Below are positions 1 to 5,773 of a DNA stretch of 7,345 nucleotides, piece after piece (the first letter of the stretch is position 1; every line of letters begins with the position of its first letter). Made by a program: the position numbers and the translations under genes. Source of the DNA: an uncultured Bacteroidales bacterium (GTDB taxonomy: Bacteria > Bacteroidota > Bacteroidia > Bacteroidales > WCHB1-69); assembly GCA_937901455.1 (NCBI GenBank), contig CALDIA010000021.1, positions 1-7,345 of the forward strand, in the 5' to 3' direction. Under the pieces are notes generated by a model. It was not told the DNA's origin. It did no database searches and worked only from the letters and a program-made list of their open reading frames with translations.

Positions 1-626
1 CCGGGCGTTTTGGGAAGGCTGTAAACCGTGGTTTGTGAGGATACCCACTGCTTTGTGAAAAGGTAAATGCTGTCGATAGTGACGACAAAGGCCTCACAGT
101 CGAAATCGGTAGCGTGCGGTTGTGTGTTGAAATCAGTTTGATCCTCGTAAGAAAAAGCTATGGTATCTATAGTAAATATTTGATTCTGAACAGATTCATT
201 GCTGATTCGCAAAATCTGGAGATCATGCCTATTCCCACTGTTATTGCCTATATCACCGAAGTACAGATAGAGGCTGTCTTGAGATATTTCCTCTATATCC
301 TTATTAGTTATACCGCTGATACAGAGGGTTTCCATAATTGTAGCATCGGCGGGGTCAATTCGGTAAAGGCAGTTGTCATTGTGGTCATTGAAAGTCCAAT
401 AGCCATTATTCCAAAAAAAAAGCGTGGAAGTTCCATTTAAAGACGAATCCAGCAAACCTACAGGGATGGATTCAAGGACAACGGACTCATATTCGCAACT
501 GCCGTCGTTGATGGTTGCATCGGGATTGTAGTTGGAGGCCAGCGAATCAGTGCAACCGCACACTTGTGCTGTGCATAGCTGCGTCATGGTAATCAAAAAG
601 CAAAAAAACACCCACACTTTTCGCAT
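1..626 (-). CDS. Secreted protein with Cys-flanked calcium-type motif and putative beta-propeller, partial at the C-terminus
   Basis: The reading frame opens with ATG at 626 and stays open for 208 codons to the left edge, so the C-terminus is missing. Residues 1-20 (MRKVWVFFCFLITMTQLCTA) form a typical signal peptide, probably cleaved before Gln21, so the protein is exported. Residues 25-46 match the motif CTD..A.NYNP.AT..DGSC.Y, found in many secreted or type IX-secreted Bacteroidota proteins. The rest has repeated strand-like segments, including FGDIGNNSGNRHDLQILRI (123-141) and DFDCEAF (174-180). These resemble beta-propeller proteins related to phytase-like esterases, but I recall this from family patterns and could not test it. 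A type IX C-terminal sorting signal would lie beyond the window. A run of nine T on the coding strand falls at codons 69-72. A -7 box lies 28 bases upstream of the start. The coding frame is well supported; the function is not known. Confidence 0.82.
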   Translation of the reverse strand, partial: MRKVWVFFCFLITMTQLCTAQVCGCTDSLASNYNPDATINDGSCEYESVVLESIPVGLLDSSLNGTSTLFFWNNGYWTFNDHNDNCLYRIDPADATIMETLCISGITNKDIEEISQDSLYLYFGDIGNNSGNRHDLQILRISNESVQNQIFTIDTIAFSYEDQTDFNTQPHATDFDCEAFVVTIDSIYLFTKQWVSSQTTVYSLPKTP

Positions 627-895
627 AATAGTTTGCAATTGGATTTGATACGGCAAAGATATATTTTTTACTATTGAATTTTTACGCCGTGAAAAAAGTG
701 ACCACAATTTCCGATCCCGTTGTAGTGCACGGCAATTGTCTGTTTGTGGCGGGCGCGCATTGCTACCCCCTCTGGACGCGGCCAGCGAAGAAGAACAAGA
801 ACTGTTTTTTGAATGCTACTTTTCATTAGGTCTGGTAATTTAAAAGTTAAACATTCGGAAAAAAGAAATAAAAAAATATTGAGGGCATCTAACTG
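627..895. other. Gap between trmO and the secreted protein gene; possible frameshifted small ORF
   Basis: Apart from the -7 box at 654-661, no intact gene is convincing here. On the plus strand a frame opens with GTG at 689 (VKKVTTISDPVVV...) and is protein-like up to a run of five C at 766-770. Beyond that the protein-like frame is shifted by one base (DAASEEEQELFFECYFSLG...) and stops at TAA 841-843. Adding one C would join the halves into a 51-residue product; as written, the first frame stops at TAG 827. I do not recognise the product. The part next to trmO (about 840-890) is AT-rich, with a T-run in the trmO direction but no clear hairpin, so a terminator is not called. Confidence 0.3.
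654..661 (-). promoter_or_regulatory. Bacteroidota -7 promoter box for the secreted propeller-like gene
   Basis: On the minus strand the sequence reads TATCTTTG followed by GCCG, an exact match to TAnnTTTG. It would give a leader of about 20 bases before the ATG at 626. I see no convincing -33 TTTG at the expected distance; the upstream spacer is A-rich. Confidence 0.6.
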
Positions 896-1573
896 TCAAG
901 GGCGAGGTTCTTTTTTAATCTCCACCACTGTCAGGATACGGTCTTTTACCCTGAAGTGAACTTCGTAACCCTCAAACAGAAATCCATAGATGCGGGTTTC
1001 ATCGTGGTGATAGGCGGGACGAGGGTCTTGAGCCAGCACTTGTCGCAATTTCTCTACCCTAACGACCGGCCATTGGAAAGCCAGCTTATCAGGTATCTCC
1101 ACGGATAAGGTGTAGTCCTCATGCTCATGGGTAAATCCTTTGGTTGCCTCTGGGTGACAGTCGGTAGTGAGCAGATAAGGCTTGATGTCGTAGATAGGGG
1201 TGCCATCCATCAAGTCGGCGCCACCCACCAAGAGTGTAGGATTCTTGGGGGAAAGGTCAACCTTAATAAGCTCCACGCAGGAGAGTCCAATCGGGTTGGG
1301 GCGAAAGGGCGATCTTGTGGCAAAGACGCCCATACGCCGATTGCCTCCGAGCCTCGGGGGACGCACTGTAGGCGACCATTTTTCCTGATGTGCCTCCGAA
1401 AAATCCCAAATCAGCCACAAGTGGGAAAACTCTTCTACACCACGTAAGGCCTCCGCATTGCGGTATTCTGGCTCAAACACGATACGCGTACGCAACAATG
1501 GCACCAAGCCGCTCTGCCGCGGAATTCCAAATTTGGTGGGAAACTCACCATATGCTCTGGCTATAATTTTCAT
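896..1573 (-). CDS. trmO: tRNA (N6-threonylcarbamoyladenosine(37)-N6)-methyltransferase TrmO
   Basis: TrmO (YaeB/TsaA family) is a cytoplasmic enzyme that uses S-adenosylmethionine to methylate t6A at position 37 of certain threonine tRNAs, giving m6t6A. The 225-residue product is close to the E. coli length of about 235. Visible family motifs in order: KFGIPRQSGL (14-23), FSHLWLIWDF (49-58), TVRPPRLGGN..MGVFATRSPFRPNPIGLS (69-98), DLMDGTPIYDIKPY (120-133) and, near the C-terminus, VLAQDPRPAY (179-188). All are nearly identical to E. coli YaeB. The frame is open back to 1720, but that extension lies inside the upstream transporter gene and matches nothing in the family. ATG 1573 puts the first conserved residues in the right place, and AGAAGAG just upstream can act as a ribosome binding site. 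The gene starts 10 bases after the transporter stop, so the two are probably co-transcribed. Confidence 0.96.
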   Translation of the reverse strand: MKIIARAYGEFPTKFGIPRQSGLVPLLRTRIVFEPEYRNAEALRGVEEFSHLWLIWDFSEAHQEKWSPTVRPPRLGGNRRMGVFATRSPFRPNPIGLSCVELIKVDLSPKNPTLLVGGADLMDGTPIYDIKPYLLTTDCHPEATKGFTHEHEDYTLSVEIPDKLAFQWPVVRVEKLRQVLAQDPRPAYHHDETRIYGFLFEGYEVHFRVKDRILTVVEIKKEPRP

Positions 1574-1574
1574 A

Positions 1575-1581
1575 CTCTTCT
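1575..1581 (-). promoter_or_regulatory. Putative ribosome binding site of trmO
   Basis: AGAAGAG lies one base before the ATG at 1573, inside the 10-base gap after the transporter stop. The purine-rich stretch supports this start over the longer frame that begins within the transporter gene. The spacing is short for a classical Shine-Dalgarno site, and Bacteroidota often do without one. Confidence 0.35.
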
Positions 1582-1583
1582 GT

Positions 1584-2921
1584 TTACGATAGATGCGCGC
1601 CCTCCTTTTGCATTCTTCTGTAAGAACGGATTCCGTAGAGGGATACCACCACAAAGCAAAGCAACGGAAGCGTATAGCTGACGTTGACGGCGGGGTGACC
1701 GAAAATGGTACCCTGATCAATGATCATGCCCTGCAACGGAGGCATCAGCGCACCGCCGACGATAGCCATCACGAGGAAAGCCGCACCCAGCGAGGCGTCT
1801 TGTAGAGAAACCTTCTCCAACGCTATCCCATAAATGGTCGGAAACATCAGGCTCATGAAGATACTGATGCCCATCAAGCAATAAAGGCCAGGCATCCCGA
1901 CAATGAGCACCGCACCCAACGAACAGAGGCCCGCGCCGATCCCAAATATGGCCAACAACTTACGACTGTTCACGTACTTCATCAGGAAGGTGGAAATAAA
2001 GCGGCCGCACAGGAACATGATCATCGCCACAATATTGTAGTTTTGGGCCATGGCTTTGTTAATTCCTAAATTATCAGCATATTGGATAATGAAGGTCCAT
2101 GTCATGATTTGGGCGGCCACGTAGAACATCTGCGTGAGCACACCTTCGCGATAGATTTTGTTGTGCCATAGGTTGGAGAGCGTCTGCCGGACGTTATTGC
2201 GTTCCTCCCCGGACGAAGTGGTGTCGGGCATCTTCACCAAGGCAATGACGATGAACATGACCAGCACCACCAGGCCGATAGCCACGTATGGGTCGCGGAT
2301 GACGGCGAGGTCGTGGAGCCGGATGGAGGCTTTTTCGGCTTCAGAAAGTGTGGGGAAGATAATATTGCCAGCCGCATCGCGCTGGTCGGAAATCAGGTTC
2401 GGCAGCACAATCAGGGAGGCCACCGCCATACCACAGAGAGAGCCCATCGGGTTGAACGACTGCGCGAGGTTCAGCCGGCGCGTGGCGTTCTCCTTGTGCC
2501 CGAGCGAAAGGATGAAAGGACTTGCGGTAGTTTCGAGGAACGCCAAGCCGAAAGTGAGAATGTAAAGTGAGAAACAAAAGAAAGAGAACTTCTGCTGGTT
2601 AGCCGCCGGAATAAAAAGGAAGGCCCCCACGGCGTAGAGGGCAAGACCGAGCAAGATACCCTTCTTGTAGGAGAATTTGCGGATGAAGAGCGCCGCTGGG
2701 ATAGCCATAGTGGCGTAGCCTCCGTAGAAAGCAAACTGCACGAGAGAAGCCTTCGCCGCACTCAGCTCCATTACCGTCTGGAAGGCCGCCACCATCGGGT
2801 TTGTAATGTCGTTGGCGAACCCCCACAGTGCAAATAAGGAGGTTATAAGGATAAACGGTAAAAGGTACTGCCGCTCTACAAGCTTCAACTCATTGGTTTT
2901 CAAAAAATTATTTTCACTCAT
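1584..2921 (-). CDS. fucP: FucP-family sugar:H+ symporter (MFS), probably for L-fucose
   Basis: This 445-residue inner-membrane protein of the major facilitator superfamily has about twelve hydrophobic segments and a central hydrophilic loop near residue 240. It is close in length to E. coli FucP (438). The first helix carries FALWGFANDITNP (30-42), the FucP-type signature. D38 corresponds to the proton-coupling Asp46 of E. coli, and E130 in LAFLETTASPF corresponds to Glu135. RRLNLAQSFNPMGS (148-161) is also typical of this family. Members import L-fucose, but related porters take other hexoses or N-acetylglucosamine, so the substrate is inferred. It lies 48 bases downstream of the GH89 gene with its own -7 box, and trmO follows after 10 bases. 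The start ATG at 2921 gives the usual short charged N-terminus. Confidence 0.92.
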   Translation of the reverse strand: MSENNFLKTNELKLVERQYLLPFILITSLFALWGFANDITNPMVAAFQTVMELSAAKASLVQFAFYGGYATMAIPAALFIRKFSYKKGILLGLALYAVGAFLFIPAANQQKFSFFCFSLYILTFGLAFLETTASPFILSLGHKENATRRLNLAQSFNPMGSLCGMAVASLIVLPNLISDQRDAAGNIIFPTLSEAEKASIRLHDLAVIRDPYVAIGLVVLVMFIVIALVKMPDTTSSGEERNNVRQTLSNLWHNKIYREGVLTQMFYVAAQIMTWTFIIQYADNLGINKAMAQNYNIVAMIMFLCGRFISTFLMKYVNSRKLLAIFGIGAGLCSLGAVLIVGMPGLYCLMGISIFMSLMFPTIYGIALEKVSLQDASLGAAFLVMAIVGGALMPPLQGMIIDQGTIFGHPAVNVSYTLPLLCFVVVSLYGIRSYRRMQKEGAHLS

Positions 2922-2952
2922 AAAGATATGTTAATTCGTAAAAATGATGGGG

Positions 2953-2960
2953 CAAAAGTA
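2953..2960 (-). promoter_or_regulatory. Bacteroidota -7 promoter box for the fucP-like gene
   Basis: The minus strand reads TACTTTTG followed by CCCC, matching TAnnTTTG. It lies between the GH89 stop (2970) and the ATG at 2921, giving a leader of about 25 bases. This suggests the transporter-trmO pair can be transcribed independently of the glycosidase. No clear -33 element is seen; it would have to lie in the last codons of the GH89 gene. Confidence 0.55.
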
Positions 2961-2969
2961 CATAAAATG

Positions 2970-5213
2970 TTATTCCATCCACCGCTTGTAAATCAAGTAT
3001 GCGGCCGGAAAAGTCGGGAAATCTTTATACCAAGGGAACCATTTCTGCTTCACAGGTTGCCGTTTCACAGGATATTTTGTATGGCTCTCGGTCCAGGCGT
3101 ACTCGAACTTGGACAATTCATCCCCAAAGGCTTTCTCATCAAATTCCTTTCCCTGCTTTACTGCCTTGATAACGGCTTCGAAAAATATATTCCATCGTTT
3201 GGCATAGTAATCTTTGACCAGCCCGCCCCACATCCGGTTGGCGTAATCGTTGAGGATCGGGCCGCCCCAGACGGTGAGCAGCGTGCGCGCCTGTTGCTCG
3301 TAATAGTCCTTCTCCTCACTATTGCTGCCCCAATTGCGGGCCGCCTCTATCCACGGTCCCAACATGAAAGCAAGATGGGTGTTCAGCAACGCATCTACGT
3401 CATCGAAGAGTTGGTTGGCAATCTTTACTTGTCGCTTCATCTCCTTAATATCACGGTTTTTATACGCATCTGTAAACTCGTTTCGAATATCCATGAAGTG
3501 GTTTCCCATCCACTGGGAGAAGAAATTCACCAAATCGTATTCGTAGCCGTTTCGCCAAAGGGTATTGGCCATATCGGACTGAATGTAGGAGTATTGCCTC
3601 ACAAAAGCCTTGCAAATGCTTTTGAGCGTGTCGTTGCTATAGGAATAGTAGGGTTTGGTGTAATAGGTGCCGTGCCCCTCCAGCGAGGGACGGGCCACCA
3701 ACTGCGTACCCAAACCGTAGAATGACCAGTCCTTATACACACTGTCGATCAACAACCGCCATTTGTCTTGATGCAGGCCCGACCCCATACGCGCCACGCA
3801 CCAGTCATCAACCCACTGATGCACATTGGATTGCGGATTCCACACACGGTCGAAGAGATACTCGTAGATCTGCGGACTCACATCGAAGGATTCCAGGGTG
3901 GAGCCGATGCCGGTCATGTTGGATCCTGCTTCCTCCATGGCTGCGGAGAGCTTTTTCTCCAGTTCGTTGATGTTGCCCACGAGCATCGTGTTGCCACCGA
4001 AGTTGCCGAGGTAGCACCAGATGAAGGGTTGTCCGTAGAAGCCGTCGGTGGTGCGCCATACCTCAGTCTTCTCGCAGAAGTAGTCGAGCAGTACGAGCCT
4101 GTCCTGCGGCACAGCGGTGAGATAGGCGCGAAGCCGTTCTGGAGTCCACGACTTGCGCTTGTAGTAGAACACCCACGTCATCTGCAGCCAGCGGGCGGCA
4201 GGGTCGGTCTGCTGCAACGAAGCGTAAATGTTTTCGGAGACCTTGGCGAGGTAGTTGGGGTCCCAGCTGGGCGGGTCCATCTCGTTGAAGGGATCCACCC
4301 CGTAGATGTGATCGGTTCCGAAAAGTTCTATCTCTTTCTCCATGAAGGACTTCTGAATTATCGGGAAGAGCGGGTCGGTGGAATTGAGAAAATAGGTCGG
4401 ATCGAACCCGCACCACGCGCTCAGTTGCTGGATGTCAGCCTCGGGGTGTATCTCGGAGAATCGTTTCGGCACATGTCCGGCGAAAGCGGGCAGCACCGGT
4501 GTCATGTTGAACTCGCGTTCGCGGGCGACAATCTGTTGTTGCAGCTCTCTTTGCCCGTTAATCCACGACATCGGCAGCGGTCCGCCAAAGCTGTCGAGGT
4601 TGGCCATGCGATGCCACGGCAGGTGCGCCGGCCCGGAAAAGTAGCTGCGGATCTCCTCATCGGTCATCCCAAACTCCTTCCACACATCGTACCAAACGGC
4701 CTCCTGCCCGGTGATGGCGAGTGGCATGTTGATACCGTTGAGCGCCATCCAGTCGATAAAGCGTTCCCACTGCGGCCACTCCCACCACGGCATCGTATAG
4801 CCGTAGGTGCAATAGTTGAGGAAGAAACGGTCTTTCACGAGCGCCTCCTTGCGGATGGTTCCCGCAGGCAGCCAAAAGTGCAGCGGCAACGTCACCGGCT
4901 CACACGCTAACCAGGAAACGTGCACGCCCGCAATGTGCTTCAGGTAATAGTTCAACCCTGTAGCTAATGAGTTGTCGTTATTGCCGGTGATTTTGATTTT
5001 GCCTGTTTCAGCCTCAGAATATGATTTCGACACAACAGGCTCTATTTGGAAATAATCTGTTGTATCTAAACGATAGACAAACACAAAGCTGGTGTCTCTG
5101 TCACCGAGAATACGGTGTGCGAGGCCGTCAATAGGACGATCTTGTCCATAAAGCATCATAGTCGTCACACTAAAAAACAAACACAAAAGGGACAGCTGGA
5201 GATGATTTCTCAT
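2970..5213 (-). CDS. Secreted alpha-N-acetylglucosaminidase, glycoside hydrolase family 89 (NAGLU type)
   Basis: GH89 enzymes hydrolyse terminal alpha-linked N-acetylglucosamine, as on mucin-type glycans or heparan-like chains. The 747-residue product has a signal peptide (MRNHLQLSLLCLFFSVTTMMLYG, then Gln24), so it acts in the periplasm or on the surface. The three NAGLU regions follow in order: a small N-terminal domain (to about 110, with AGVHVSWLACEP at 95-106), a TIM barrel (about 125-450) and a helical C-terminal domain (to 747). In the barrel, YCTYGYTMPWWEWPQWERF and ALNGINMPLAITGQE are hallmark motifs. Glu311 in DPFNEMDPP and Glu441 in GSTLESFDVSP align with the catalytic pair of human NAGLU (E316, E446). 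The frame is open to 5243, but that extra stretch contains a promoter box at 5231-5238 and precedes the signal peptide, so ATG 5213 is chosen. It is divergent from the TonB-domain gene. Confidence 0.95.
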   Translation of the reverse strand: MRNHLQLSLLCLFFSVTTMMLYGQDRPIDGLAHRILGDRDTSFVFVYRLDTTDYFQIEPVVSKSYSEAETGKIKITGNNDNSLATGLNYYLKHIAGVHVSWLACEPVTLPLHFWLPAGTIRKEALVKDRFFLNYCTYGYTMPWWEWPQWERFIDWMALNGINMPLAITGQEAVWYDVWKEFGMTDEEIRSYFSGPAHLPWHRMANLDSFGGPLPMSWINGQRELQQQIVAREREFNMTPVLPAFAGHVPKRFSEIHPEADIQQLSAWCGFDPTYFLNSTDPLFPIIQKSFMEKEIELFGTDHIYGVDPFNEMDPPSWDPNYLAKVSENIYASLQQTDPAARWLQMTWVFYYKRKSWTPERLRAYLTAVPQDRLVLLDYFCEKTEVWRTTDGFYGQPFIWCYLGNFGGNTMLVGNINELEKKLSAAMEEAGSNMTGIGSTLESFDVSPQIYEYLFDRVWNPQSNVHQWVDDWCVARMGSGLHQDKWRLLIDSVYKDWSFYGLGTQLVARPSLEGHGTYYTKPYYSYSNDTLKSICKAFVRQYSYIQSDMANTLWRNGYEYDLVNFFSQWMGNHFMDIRNEFTDAYKNRDIKEMKRQVKIANQLFDDVDALLNTHLAFMLGPWIEAARNWGSNSEEKDYYEQQARTLLTVWGGPILNDYANRMWGGLVKDYYAKRWNIFFEAVIKAVKQGKEFDEKAFGDELSKFEYAWTESHTKYPVKRQPVKQKWFPWYKDFPTFPAAYLIYKRWME

Positions 5214-5230
5214 AATGATGAATTTGGCGG

Positions 5231-5238
5231 CAAAGGTA
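5231..5238 (-). promoter_or_regulatory. Bacteroidota -7 promoter box for the GH89 gene
   Basis: The minus strand reads TACCTTTG followed by CCGCC, matching TAnnTTTG. It lies 17 bases upstream of the ATG at 5213, giving a leader of about ten bases. It falls inside the longest open frame (start 5243), which argues against that longer start. No clear -33 element is visible. Confidence 0.6.
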
Positions 5239-5283
5239 CACAAATTGCTTCGTTATACATGTTAGATGTGAACAGAAAAATTG

Positions 5284-5291
5284 TAATTTCG
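5284..5291 (+). promoter_or_regulatory. Possible -7 promoter box for the TonB-domain gene
   Basis: TAATTTCG is one mismatch from TAnnTTTG and lies 23 bases before the ATG at 5315, the right place for a promoter divergent from the GH89 gene. No -33 TTTG is clear, so this is a weak call. Confidence 0.35.
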
Positions 5292-5314
5292 CCCTTCCAA
5301 AAATAGGGACCAAG

Positions 5315-5734
5315 ATGGAAGAATTTGATAAGAAGAAAAAGAGAAAGAAATTCTTGGAAAAACCGCTTTATCCAGGCGGATCAAGAGCGTTGCGCGAATT
5401 CGTAAATGCCCACCTCCAGTACCCACAGGATGCCATAGATCAACGCATTGAAGGTGTTGTTACCATTGCCTATCAGGTAAACGATGACGGAGAGGTTGAG
5501 AGTCCTACTGTGGTAAAGAGCCTTTGTCCATCCTGCGATGAAGAGGCACTACGCATCGTACAGTTGCTTCACTACAACAAGGCCCGAAACCGAGGAATAC
5601 GTCTTAAGATGAACAGCAAGCTGAATATAAATTTCCGTCTCGCTCCCGCTCCAACGGGCAAGACCATCTCCTACACCCTGACCTCATCTTCAAAAACGTC
5701 AAACCACTACAGCTACAGCATCACACTGAAATAA
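5315..5734 (+). CDS. Stand-alone TonB C-terminal domain protein without a membrane anchor
   Basis: The 139-residue protein is almost entirely one TonB C-terminal domain. YPGGSRALREFVNAHLQYP (19-37) and the following A.....GVV.I.Y.V...G.V..P.VVKS stretch (40-69) match the Bacteroidota form, ending with DEEALRIV (75-82). A full TonB has an N-terminal membrane helix and a Pro-rich spacer and couples the ExbB/ExbD proton motor to outer-membrane receptors. Here residues 1-16 are a Lys-rich charged stretch with no signal peptide or transmembrane helix. The in-frame bases upstream offer no earlier Met that would add one. It is therefore either cytoplasmic or not a classical energy transducer. A CPSC motif (C71-C74) sits just before the conserved DEEA. 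The C-terminal tail (about 112-139) is Ser/Thr-rich. The gene converges on the kinase gene with 39 bases between stops. The domain call is firm; the role is unknown. Confidence 0.87.
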   Translation: MEEFDKKKKRKKFLEKPLYPGGSRALREFVNAHLQYPQDAIDQRIEGVVTIAYQVNDDGEVESPTVVKSLCPSCDEEALRIVQLLHYNKARNRGIRLKMNSKLNINFRLAPAPTGKTISYTLTSSSKTSNHYSYSITLK

Positions 5735-5773
5735 GGAGCAATCATTCGCCCGCACAGGCATACACATTCTTCC

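Noticed and set aside
114..440. Plus-strand open frame of 108 codons at the left edge
   Set aside because: It is antisense to the minus-strand gene with a signal peptide, a recognisable motif and a promoter box.
840..900. Possible terminator after trmO
   Set aside because: There is a T-run in the right direction, but the nearby GCCC copies are direct rather than inverted repeats, so no stem forms.
1574..1720. N-terminal extension of trmO up to ATG 1720
   Set aside because: It lies inside the transporter coding sequence and has no counterpart in TrmO proteins; ATG 1573 gives the normal length.
3768..4910. Long plus-strand open frame (380 codons) opposite the GH89 gene, with another at 2928-3725
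   Set aside because: Both lie antisense to a gene with clear family motifs and intact catalytic residues; their products are Arg/His/Pro-rich and unrecognisable, as expected from the complement of a GC-biased coding frame.
5214..5243. Ten-residue N-terminal extension of GH89
   Set aside because: It includes the -7 promoter box and would place charged and polar residues before a complete signal peptide.
5735..5773. Possible bidirectional terminator between the convergent TonB-domain and kinase genes
   Set aside because: No GC-rich inverted repeat followed by a T-run is visible in these 39 bases on either strand.
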